Source: Pseudoalteromonas rhizosphaerae
GTDB lineage: Bacteria; Pseudomonadota; Gammaproteobacteria; Enterobacterales; Alteromonadaceae
Length of the DNA: 64,000 nt
Direction of reading: 5' to 3'
Assembly: GCF_902498845.1 (NCBI RefSeq)
Contig: NZ_CABVLM010000012.1
Coordinates: 1-64,000, forward strand
The notes beneath the pieces were generated by a model, which saw nothing but the letters and a program-made list of their open reading frames with translations, had not been told where the DNA came from and made no database searches. Shown here piece after piece: positions 1 through 7,384 of the stretch; positions within the stretch are counted from its first letter, which is position 1; each line of letters starts with the position of its first letter. Made by a program: the position numbers and the translations under genes.

Positions 1-94
1 CTCTCCAATCGCAATGGATGAAGGTCTACGTTTCGCAATCCGCGAAGGTGGCCGTACTGTAGGTGCTGGTGTAGTAGCAACTATCGTAGAGTAA
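1..94 (+). CDS. tuf: Elongation factor Tu, 3' end only
   Basis: This is the last 30 codons of EF-Tu, cut by the window edge. In the frame starting at base 2 the translation ends in [15 protein letters not shown], the highly conserved C-terminus of bacterial EF-Tu, and stops with TAA at 92-94. EF-Tu delivers aminoacyl-tRNA to the ribosome. No secE or nusG follows, so this is more likely the tuf copy at the end of the str operon (rpsL-rpsG-fusA-tuf) than the copy before secE; that is inference, because the upstream genes are outside the window. Confidence 0.95.
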   Translation, partial: SPIAMDEGLRFAIREGGRTVGAGVVATIVE

Positions 95-425
95 TAATTA
101 ACTTTTAAGTTAATTGTTAGAAAAAGGCCACTTCGGTGGCCTTTTTTAATGTCTGCGATTTACGTCATGTGAAGGTGGCGCTATTACCTTAGGCGTAGGT
201 GCTTTGTAGCAACGTTCAATGAGTAATAATTAACTTTTAAGTTAATTGTTAGAAAAAGGTCACTTCGGTGGCCTTTTTTAATGCCTACGATTTACGTCAT
301 GTGAAGGTGGCGCTGTTACCCATAGGCGTAGGTGCTTTGTTGCAACGTTCAATGAGTAATAATTAATTTTTAAGTTAATTGTTAGAAAAAGGTCACTTAG
401 GTGGCCTTTTTTAATGTCTGCGATT
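44..425 (+). repeat. Three tandem copies of the tuf 3' end and terminator
   Basis: Units start at about 44, 171 and 303 with GAAGGTGG, giving periods of 127 and 132 bp. Unit 1 is the real tuf end. Units 2 and 3 keep recognisable pieces of the last codons (GTAGGTGCT, AGCAAC, GAGTAATAATTAA), the AT-rich hairpin and the terminator hairpins at 253-279 and 386-412. The coding part of units 2 and 3 is decayed and out of frame, while both terminators still fold, through a G-U pair and, in unit 3, a TTAG loop instead of TTCG. Confidence 0.85.
121..147 (+). terminator. Rho-independent terminator of tuf
   Basis: A perfect GGCCAC/GTGGCC stem closed by a TTCG loop and followed by a T run lies 27 bp after the tuf stop. 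A second AT-rich inverted repeat (AATTAACTT/AAGTTAATT, about 96-117) precedes it. Both hairpins are copied twice more downstream. Confidence 0.9.
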
Positions 426-566
426 TGAGCTGTAAGCTCTAAGCGGAAAGTTTTAAGCTGCTCGGTGTTAATATGTACTTGTAGGCGAGTGGCTTGCCAC
501 CGCGTTTATAACAGAAAGTAAATATATTAAATGTTCTTGCTATTTAAGTTGAGGAGATCTAGATTT
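421..566. other. Non-coding spacer after the tuf repeats
   Basis: No gene is seen. The stretch has a small GTGGC/CCAC hairpin near 490 and a segment around 455-470 (GCTGCTCGGTGTTAA) that closely resembles one at about 13815-13835 (GCAGCTCGGCGTTAA). The pair may belong to a dispersed intergenic repeat family. Confidence 0.4.
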
Positions 567-668
567 TTACCGCTTACCGCTTACCGCTTACCGCTTACCG
601 CTTACCGCTTACCGCTTACCGCTTACCGCTTACCGCTTACCGCTTACCGCTTACCGCTTACCGCTTAC
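567..668 (+). repeat. Heptanucleotide tandem repeat, unit TTACCGC, about 14.5 copies
   Basis: About 102 bp of uninterrupted TTACCGC units with no visible variant copies. It is intergenic and ends 150 bp before the first alkaline phosphatase start. An array this uniform is expected to change copy number by slippage. Confidence 0.97.
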
Positions 669-669
669 C

Positions 670-687
670 TATCATAACGTTATGATA
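670..687. promoter_or_regulatory. Perfect 18-bp palindrome, possible operator
   Basis: TATCATAAC is followed directly by its reverse complement GTTATGATA, right after the heptamer array and about 130 bp upstream of the alkaline phosphatase start. A perfect dyad in this place looks like the site of a dimeric regulator. The regulator is not identified, and the site does not match a Pho box. Confidence 0.45.
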
Positions 688-818
688 TAACAAATAAAAA
701 ATGTAACTTTTAATTTTTATGTAACATAAAGATACTTTTTAAGTAACAAAACCTACCTAATATGATGCTCTCATTACTACAGACATTCTTGACCAAATCG
801 TATCAATGGAACTTAAAA

Positions 819-2408
819 ATGAAAATTAATAAAATTGCGACTGCAATTGGTTTAACACTGGCATTGTCAGCGGGTGCTAATGCAGGTGTGTTACCTGATA
901 ACCAAATGAAAAGTGATTGGTATAGCGCTGCACAGGCTAAATTAACCTCTAAAGAAACGATGGCTAATGCAACACCAGCCACTAAAGCAAAGAACGTAAT
1001 TCTATTTGTTGGTGATGGCATGGGTATATCAACTCTCACCGCAGCACGTATCCTTGCAGGCCAAAAACAAGGCGCTTTAGGAGAAGAGGGCTTTTTGAGC
1101 TTTGAAGAATTTCCGTATTCGGCACAAATAAAAACCTATAACGTCGATGCGCAAACACCGGATTCAGCAGGCACCATGACGGCTATTATCTCAGGTGTTA
1201 AAACGGATGTTGGTGTTATTGGTGTTAACGAAGACATTGAACGTGGCAAATGTGCAACTGTAGCAGGTAATGAATTAATTACAGCTACAGAGCTTGCAGA
1301 AATTAAAGGCCTAGCCACAGGTATTATTTCTACTGCACGGATCACCCACGCAACGCCAGCTGCAACGTATGCAAAATCAGCTGATCGTAATTGGGAAGAC
1401 ATTTCCGACATGCCTGCAGATGCAGTCACTGCAGGTTGTGAAGATATTGCGTCGCAATTAGTTAATTTCGAAAAAAATCTTGAAGCGCGCTTTGCGGGTG
1501 TTGATGTTGATGGTCTAGAAGTGGTGATGGGTGGCGGCCGTCGTCATTTCTTACCAAAAGATGCTGCATTTAACTCTAATGATGCTATGAGTGCAGTCGA
1601 AGGTGATCGTACTGATGAACGTGATTTAACAGCGCAATGGCAGCAAATGTATAGCGATGGTAAATACATTACTGATCAGGCCGGCTTTGACGCAATAAAT
1701 GGCGATACCAAACGCGTATTTGGATTATTTAATGAATCGCATATGCAATATGAAGCGGATCGCAGTAATGATATTGCCGGTGAGCCTTCATTAACGCAAA
1801 TGACGACTAAAGCGATTGATATCTTAAAGAATAATGAAAAAGGGTTTTTCCTAACGGTTGAATCGGGTCGTATCGATCACGCCCACCATGCCGGTAATGC
1901 TTACAACGCATTAAATGACACGATTGAATTTGCCAATGCGGTAAAAGCAGCAGTAGAAAATACCGATCCAAATGAAACACTTATTTTAGTCACTGCGGAT
2001 CACAGCCATGTATTTACCATTGCTGGCTATCCAAAACGCGGTAACCCAATTTTGGGTCAAGTTGTAGCAGTAGGTCGCGATACTCCAACCCTTGCAGCTG
2101 ACGGTATGCCTTATACCACAGTCGGTTACGCAAATGGCTTGGGCTTTAGAGATTTAGGTGATGAAACAGATGCAGACGCTTCATATTTAGCCGCAGCAGT
2201 TGCTGGGCGTGTTGAATTAAGTGGTGTTGATACCTTAACACCGGGCTTTCATCAAGAAGCAGCAGTCCCACTTAGCTCGGAAACTCATGCAGGTGAAGAT
2301 ATTTCATTGCATGCTAAGGGCCCTGGGGCACAGTTGGCACAAGGCGTTGTGGAGCAAAATGTTATTTTCCACATTATCAGTCAAGCGCTCGAACTAATAG
2401 AAGAATAA
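819..2408 (+). CDS. Alkaline phosphatase, secreted, PhoA family
   Basis: A phosphomonoesterase of the alkaline phosphatase superfamily, 529 aa from the chosen start. Visible motifs are the metal-binding FVGDGMG, the TPDSAGTMTA segment holding the nucleophilic Ser, the metal-ligand region ESGRIDHAHHAGNA and TADHSHVF near the C-terminus. The ATG at 819 is preferred over the in-frame ATG at 762 because it gives a clean signal peptide ending in ALSAGANA. The product should release phosphate from organic esters in the periplasm or outside the cell. The next gene is a close paralogue 11 bp downstream, so the two are probably co-transcribed. A role in phosphate starvation is inferred from the family; no convincing Pho box was found. 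Confidence 0.93.
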   Translation: MKINKIATAIGLTLALSAGANAGVLPDNQMKSDWYSAAQAKLTSKETMANATPATKAKNVILFVGDGMGISTLTAARILAGQKQGALGEEGFLSFEEFPYSAQIKTYNVDAQTPDSAGTMTAIISGVKTDVGVIGVNEDIERGKCATVAGNELITATELAEIKGLATGIISTARITHATPAATYAKSADRNWEDISDMPADAVTAGCEDIASQLVNFEKNLEARFAGVDVDGLEVVMGGGRRHFLPKDAAFNSNDAMSAVEGDRTDERDLTAQWQQMYSDGKYITDQAGFDAINGDTKRVFGLFNESHMQYEADRSNDIAGEPSLTQMTTKAIDILKNNEKGFFLTVESGRIDHAHHAGNAYNALNDTIEFANAVKAAVENTDPNETLILVTADHSHVFTIAGYPKRGNPILGQVVAVGRDTPTLAADGMPYTTVGYANGLGFRDLGDETDADASYLAAAVAGRVELSGVDTLTPGFHQEAAVPLSSETHAGEDISLHAKGPGAQLAQGVVEQNVIFHIISQALELIEE

Positions 2409-2419
2409 TGGTGATTACA

Positions 2420-4210
2420 ATGAAAAAACTTAACTTAATATCTCTTGCTGTGGTTGTTGCGTTAGCGGGTTGCTCTGATGATGACGATAAAATTGAGTCA
2501 CTGACGGTTAAAAATACGCTTGCAGTTGGCTCTGAGCAATGTATCAATGGTGGCATTGAAACCCTAACAGGTGACGACAGCAATCAAAATGGTGAGCTTG
2601 ATGCAGATGAAGTAACTACAACCACTGTAGTGTGTAACGATGCTGAAACTTCATTGAATCCACAACAGTTAGCGCCGCTTACTACCAATACTTGGTATAA
2701 AGAAGCACACACTAAATTAGCTAGTAGCCAAGATAATATTGCTAATATTGTTAAAGAGTCTGGCAAAGCGAAAAACGTCATTTTGTTTGTTGGCGACGGT
2801 ATGGGGATTTCAACAGTAACAGCTGCGCGTATTTTAGCGGGTCAGTTACAGGGCAAAATGGGTGAAGAACATCAGTTAAGCTTTGAAACACTACCGTTTT
2901 CAGGGTTTGCTAAAACTTATAATGTTGATGCACAAACACCTGATTCTGCAGGTACGATGACAGCAATGGCATCAGGCGTAAAAACTGATGTCGGTGTTAT
3001 TGGTATTGATGAAGCAGTGGTTAATGGTAATTGTTTGTCAGGTAAAGGCCATGAATTAGTAACGTCATTAGAGCTTGCGGAAATTGCAGGTAAATCAACG
3101 GGACTTATTTCAACGGCACGTATTACCCATGCCACACCAGCTGCAACGTATGCAAAAGCGGCAAACCGCAATTGGGAAGATGTTTCAGATATGCCTGAGT
3201 CGGAAGCGGCTAATTGTGAAGATATTGCATCGCAACTGGTTAACTTTGAAAAGAACTTAGAAGCGCGTTTTGCTGGGATCGATGTTGATGGTCTTGAAGT
3301 GGTAATGGGTGGCGGTCGTCGTCATTTCTTACCAAAAGACGCAGCATATAATTCAGCTGATGCAGTAAGCTCGGTAGAAGGCGATCGTACTGATGGCCGT
3401 GATTTAACTGCTGAATGGCAAGCTCAGTATCCAAATGGTCAATACGTAATGGATCAAGCAGGTTTTAATGCGATTGATGTGACTAACACTAAACAAATTT
3501 TTGGCTTGTTTAATGAATCTCACATGCAATACGAAGCTGACCGTGGCAATGATATTGCGGGTGAACCATCGTTATCAGAGATGACAGCAAAAGCACTGGA
3601 TGTATTGGATAACAACGAGAAAGGCTTTTTCTTGACGGTTGAAGCTGGACGAATTGACCATGCTCACCATGCGGGCAATGCCTATAACGCTTTAAGTGAT
3701 ACCATTGAGTTATCAAAAGCGGTGCAAGTGGCGCTTGATAAAACCAGCATTGAAGATACGCTGATTATTGTTACTGCCGATCACAGCCATGTATTTACTA
3801 TCGCAGGCTACCCAAAACGCGGTAATCCAATTTTAGGTAAAGTGGTTGCCGTGGGTGAAACCGAGCCAACACTTGCTGCCGATAATATGCCATACACCAC
3901 CGTAGGTTATGCTAATGGTGGCGGCTTTAGAGATTTAGGTCAGGAAACGGATGCTGAAGTAGGTTACGACTTTGCCCCAGTAACCGGCCGTGTTGATTTA
4001 ACCGATGTGGATACGCAAAGTCCAGGTTTCCACCAAGAAGCACTTGTGCCGCTGTCATCTGAAACTCATGCTGGTGAAGATGTTGGTGTTTATGCAATTG
4101 GCCCTGGTGCGCATTTAGTAACAGGTACTAACGAGCAGAGCTTTATTTTTCACGTGATGGATTATGCAGCTGACTTAGTAAAACAAGCGGATGCTAAAGT
4201 TACAAATTAA
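2420..4210 (+). CDS. Alkaline phosphatase lipoprotein with N-terminal DUF7151-like segment
   Basis: A paralogue of the preceding enzyme, 596 aa, with the same motifs (FVGDGMG, TPDSAGTMTA, EAGRIDHAHHAGNA, TADHSHVF). Its N-terminus differs: a signal peptide ends in the lipobox LAGC, followed by a stretch of acidic residues and about 50 residues with CINGG, a DSNQNGELDADE loop and VVCND. That last segment resembles the small DUF7151 module, with a possible calcium-binding loop. The start at 2420 is preferred because GGTGA lies 6 bases upstream and the signal peptide then begins MKKLN; the ATG at 2408 overlaps the previous stop. The enzyme is predicted to be anchored by lipid to a membrane. The pair arose by duplication. 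Confidence 0.92.
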   Translation: MKKLNLISLAVVVALAGCSDDDDKIESLTVKNTLAVGSEQCINGGIETLTGDDSNQNGELDADEVTTTTVVCNDAETSLNPQQLAPLTTNTWYKEAHTKLASSQDNIANIVKESGKAKNVILFVGDGMGISTVTAARILAGQLQGKMGEEHQLSFETLPFSGFAKTYNVDAQTPDSAGTMTAMASGVKTDVGVIGIDEAVVNGNCLSGKGHELVTSLELAEIAGKSTGLISTARITHATPAATYAKAANRNWEDVSDMPESEAANCEDIASQLVNFEKNLEARFAGIDVDGLEVVMGGGRRHFLPKDAAYNSADAVSSVEGDRTDGRDLTAEWQAQYPNGQYVMDQAGFNAIDVTNTKQIFGLFNESHMQYEADRGNDIAGEPSLSEMTAKALDVLDNNEKGFFLTVEAGRIDHAHHAGNAYNALSDTIELSKAVQVALDKTSIEDTLIIVTADHSHVFTIAGYPKRGNPILGKVVAVGETEPTLAADNMPYTTVGYANGGGFRDLGQETDAEVGYDFAPVTGRVDLTDVDTQSPGFHQEALVPLSSETHAGEDVGVYAIGPGAHLVTGTNEQSFIFHVMDYAADLVKQADAKVTN

Positions 4211-4236
4211 GTAATTGTCATGTAATACGCTTAACT

Positions 4237-4266
4237 AAAGAGCAACTCAAAACTGAGTTGCTCTTT
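4237..4266 (+). terminator. Hairpin terminator after the alkaline phosphatase pair
   Basis: A perfect 13-bp stem (AAAGAGCAACTCA with its complement) around a 4-base loop, ending in CTCTTT, 27 bp after the second phosphatase stop. The A/T-flanked stem could act in both directions. Confidence 0.85.
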
Positions 4267-4330
4267 GTCATTAATCTGCAAAATAAACACATTACAGTGA
4301 CTCACGGTATTAAATCGAAAAGAGAATCCA

Positions 4331-5041
4331 GTGAAAAAAATTATCCTATCTTTAGCGTTAATAAGTCCATTGGCCAGTGCCACGCAGTGCGCGTTGGACA
4401 GTCAATATGTGCAAGCAAGCTATCAGGTTGGTAAGCAAGTTGCGGGCAAAGCTGTGGCTGAATCTCAACAGTTTACATTATGGCGAACACCCCATCAGGT
4501 TGCAGAGCAAGGCCTTGAATTAGTTGAAGTGTGGCAACAGTTGAGTAATCAGCAAATTCGGCCAATTCGTTACTTTCAAACACCGCAGCGTGGTATTGAA
4601 TATCAACCTTCAGAGGTGCAAGGTCAGCAAGATTGGAGTACTAAATACCAATTAGTGAGTGATGATTTTATTGCCAAGATGACTTTAACCGATGAGCAAG
4701 GTGATGGCTGCGAGAAAATACAGCATTATCAATTAGTGCAAGGTGATACTACGATTGAGCTTGCATGGTTGGTAAATCAAAAGCTGGTAAGCGCAATGAG
4801 TATTGGTAAACCGCAACTTACTCAAACATTAACGTTGGGCACTGTGGACTTTAAAAAAGCTCAGATACAGCAGCAATTTGCCCTGTGGGATGCTTATCAA
4901 ACGACTGACTATGCGGATATTGGTGATAACGAAGGCGACCCATTTTTAGCCAAAATGATTAACTTAGGATTTATCGAGCATGGTGCGTCTGGCTTTTATG
5001 ATGCTAATGGTAAAGCGCTTGGAGGTGGGCACAGCCACTAA
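4331..5041 (+). CDS. Secreted protein of unknown function
   Basis: 236 aa with a GTG start and a short signal peptide (MKKIILSLALISPLASATQ), so it is probably exported. No family was recognised. The mature part has two early cysteines (CALD, GDGCEK), is rich in Gln and predicted beta-strand, and ends in GGGHSH, which could bind metal. It follows the alkaline phosphatases on the same strand but lies beyond their terminator, so a functional link is only possible. Confidence 0.75.
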   Translation: MKKIILSLALISPLASATQCALDSQYVQASYQVGKQVAGKAVAESQQFTLWRTPHQVAEQGLELVEVWQQLSNQQIRPIRYFQTPQRGIEYQPSEVQGQQDWSTKYQLVSDDFIAKMTLTDEQGDGCEKIQHYQLVQGDTTIELAWLVNQKLVSAMSIGKPQLTQTLTLGTVDFKKAQIQQQFALWDAYQTTDYADIGDNEGDPFLAKMINLGFIEHGASGFYDANGKALGGGHSH

Positions 5042-5314
5042 AAAGGGCCGGTGAATGCTCTTTTAAAGTCTCGATTTGGGTGTTAAAAGGCCAAATTTCA
5101 GCTTTATAAATTAGCATGTGGCCAGTGCCCGCAAAAGTATCGATTCGTTTAACCGTAATAAGTGATATTACACTATCGCAGCTGTATTTAGGTCGGGTTC
5201 AAATCATTCGTTGTTTGTTTTGCTATAAAGATCACCTTACGATACAAATAAAATTGGCTAAAATGGCTTTCCTCTTTTAACTTTAGTAGATGTACTATTT
5301 AAGGAGATTGAATC

Positions 5315-6121
5315 GTGAGTGACACACAAAGTAATCACCCCCACGGGGTTTTCTGTTGGTCAGAGTTATGTACATCTAACTGGAAAAGCGGCAAAGCTTT
5401 TTACACTGAGTTATTTGCTTGGGGGGCTGATGATCAACCCATTGGTGATGGTCTTTATTACACTATGTTACAAAAGCAAGGTGATGATATTGCTGCCATG
5501 TATCAAATGCCGAACGAACAAAAAAACGCAGCGACATCAAGTCATTGGTTAGCCTATATTGCAGTAGATAATATTGATGAAGTAGCTGAAAAAGCCAAAC
5601 AATTAGGTGCTGATATTATCGCCGGTCCTCATGATGTAATGGACGCGGGTCGCATGGTGTTGCTAAATGAGCCTGGTGGTGCATTATTTGCCTTATGGCA
5701 AGGTAATCAACATAAAGGTTGCAAACGTTTAGGTGAACTTAATACTCCCTATTGGCATGAACTGGCAACCCGCAACAGTGCTGCAAGCCGTGAGTTTTAT
5801 TGCCAGTTATTGGGTTGGCAGAGCGTTGAAAAACCTATGCAAGGAATGAGCTACACATTATTCACTGTTGCTGACCAACCCGTTGCAGGGATGATTGAAA
5901 TGACCGATGAATGGCCTGCAGAAATTCCTGCTCACTGGATGATTTATTTTGCTGTCGATGATTGTGATAACTATGTCGCAACGGCTCAGCAACTTGGCGG
6001 TGAAGTGTGTGTGGCACCAACCGATATTCCCGAGGTGGGCCGCTTTAGTGTGATCACCGATCCACAAGGCGCAGTGTTTTCAATTATGACCTCCGCTATG
6101 AATGATGTGAAATGTAACTAG
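5315..6121 (+). CDS. VOC (glyoxalase fold) family protein, two domains
   Basis: 268 aa made of two vicinal-oxygen-chelate repeats, roughly residues 8-130 and 138-262. Each starts with a FCWSELCTSN- or YWHELATRN-type strand and ends with a DPQGAVFSI- or EPGGALFAL-type strand. This layout is that of the CFP30B-like or hydroxylase-like VOC proteins of unknown substrate. The GTG start at 5315 has a strong AAGGAG 8 bases upstream. It is monocistronic and followed by a terminator. The exact reaction cannot be told from sequence. Confidence 0.85.
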   Translation: MSDTQSNHPHGVFCWSELCTSNWKSGKAFYTELFAWGADDQPIGDGLYYTMLQKQGDDIAAMYQMPNEQKNAATSSHWLAYIAVDNIDEVAEKAKQLGADIIAGPHDVMDAGRMVLLNEPGGALFALWQGNQHKGCKRLGELNTPYWHELATRNSAASREFYCQLLGWQSVEKPMQGMSYTLFTVADQPVAGMIEMTDEWPAEIPAHWMIYFAVDDCDNYVATAQQLGGEVCVAPTDIPEVGRFSVITDPQGAVFSIMTSAMNDVKCN

Positions 6122-6143
6122 TTATGCTTAATTTAATTAACTA

Positions 6144-6168
6144 AAAAAGCACTTAGGTGCTTTTTTTA
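6144..6168 (+). terminator. Terminator of the VOC gene
   Basis: AAAGCAC and GTGCTTT arms around a short loop, followed by a run of seven Ts, 22 bp after the stop codon. Confidence 0.85.
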
Positions 6169-6224
6169 TTTTTGTTTGCCCCAAGCTCTCAGTTATAGAG
6201 TGTATATAGAATGGGAGTAAAAGT

Positions 6225-6890
6225 ATGACAAAGCATGTGGTAATTACAGGCGCTAATCGTGGCATCGGCCTTAATTTATGTCAGCAATATTTAGCAAAGG
6301 GTTACCAGGTTACGGCCGTGGTGCGTACTCCAAGCGATGAACTTAAAGAATTAGATGTGACAGTGATCAGCAATATCGATGTTGCCAATGCAGCAGATAT
6401 CGAAACACTTGAAAACCAGTTACATGGGCATAAGATAGATCTGCTTATTAACAATGCCGGTATTTTCCATAATGAAAGTATGGCAGAGATGGATTTTGAT
6501 ACCATTAATCAACAGATAGCCATCAATGCTGTAGCACCAATTCGAGTTACCCATGCGTTAATACACTGCTTAGGTATTGACGCTAAAGTTGCCATGATCA
6601 GCAGTCGCTTAGGGTCGATTGCTGATAATGACTCAGGTGGTTATATTGGTTATCGTATGTCAAAGGCTGCACTTAACGTGGCATCAGTCAGTTTAGCTCA
6701 TGAGCTAAAAAGCAAAAAAATTGCGGTTGGTTTATTTCATCCGGGCTTTGTGCAAACACAAATGGTTAATTATGCCGGAGACATTTCGCCTGAATTATCT
6801 GCAGAGCTTTTAGCACAACGTATTGATGAACTAAACCTAAGCAATAGTGGTGGTTTTTGGCATTCAAATGGTGAAACCCTACCTTGGTAA
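6225..6890 (+). CDS. Short-chain dehydrogenase/reductase (SDR)
   Basis: 221 aa NAD(P)-binding oxidoreductase of the classical SDR family. The N-terminal Rossmann motif is TGANRGIGL, followed by LLINNAG and the catalytic set Ser (MISSRLGS) and YRMSK (YxxxK). It most resembles the short C-factor-like SDRs, which end soon after the PGFVQT segment. The substrate cannot be assigned. AT-rich DNA lies on both sides and it appears to be a single-gene unit. Confidence 0.88.
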   Translation: MTKHVVITGANRGIGLNLCQQYLAKGYQVTAVVRTPSDELKELDVTVISNIDVANAADIETLENQLHGHKIDLLINNAGIFHNESMAEMDFDTINQQIAINAVAPIRVTHALIHCLGIDAKVAMISSRLGSIADNDSGGYIGYRMSKAALNVASVSLAHELKSKKIAVGLFHPGFVQTQMVNYAGDISPELSAELLAQRIDELNLSNSGGFWHSNGETLPW

Positions 6891-6973
6891 ATAATATTTA
6901 ATGTAGGTTATCTTTAATAGCTAAACAGGCTGTAAATCAGCAGTCAGTTTAGCTAAATTTAATTAATTTTTGC

Positions 6974-6979
6974 TATAAT
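6974..6979 (+). promoter_or_regulatory. Extended -10 promoter for the 7018 gene and cti
   Basis: TGCTATAAT is a perfect TATAAT with the extended TGn element. It puts the transcript start near 6986, about 32 bp before the 7018 start codon. No good -35 is seen, as is usual for extended -10 promoters. Confidence 0.55.
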
Positions 6980-7017
6980 GCTGTCATATTAACGATTTTA
7001 GTATTTGAGAGCAGCAC

Positions 7018-7380
7018 ATGGAATTAGAGCAAGATAGTAGTTTAACACTTCCGTTATTTCTTTTTGATGAGACCTTAAATGAGCGAGATTTATCGACCCC
7101 TGATCTCTCAATAAGCGTACTTTTAGATGACGACTTACTGACCCAGCTTTGTCAAAATCCAGCAGCGGATAGCAGCATTGCTATTACTATTTCAGATTAT
7201 ATTGTAGAAGCCCATAACCCGGCGTTTGCAGACTTAGCAAGCAATGCACATCAAGCACAGCTAACTTTAACGCGTGGACCATTATTGAGCGCAGTACTCG
7301 ATACCCAATCAGAGCAAACATTTGTGTCCCCACAAATGGATATGATGCCGACGTTTGACTTGGGCGATGAGGACGAATAA
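7018..7380 (+). CDS. Small acidic protein of unknown function upstream of cti
   Basis: 120 aa, strongly acidic (ends FDLGDEDE), without signal peptide, membrane segment or recognised domain. Its stop lies 5 bp before the cti start, so the two are almost certainly one operon and may be translationally coupled. Its predicted cytoplasmic location contrasts with the exported Cti protein. A role connected with Cti is inferred from position only. Confidence 0.7.
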   Translation: MELEQDSSLTLPLFLFDETLNERDLSTPDLSISVLLDDDLLTQLCQNPAADSSIAITISDYIVEAHNPAFADLASNAHQAQLTLTRGPLLSAVLDTQSEQTFVSPQMDMMPTFDLGDEDE

Positions 7381-7384
7381 TTCG

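Noticed and set aside
567..668. Regular repeat considered as a CRISPR array
   Set aside because: Units are 7 bp with no spacers; this is a simple tandem repeat.
702..747. TGTAAC/AGTAAC repeats spaced 18 and 22 bp upstream of the phosphatase, considered as a Pho box
   Set aside because: The half-sites match CTGTCAT poorly and the 11-bp spacing is kept only partly.
5188..5210. GGTCGGGTTCAAATC, which resembles a tRNA T-arm
   Set aside because: No acceptor stem, anticodon arm or CCA-side pairing can be found around it.
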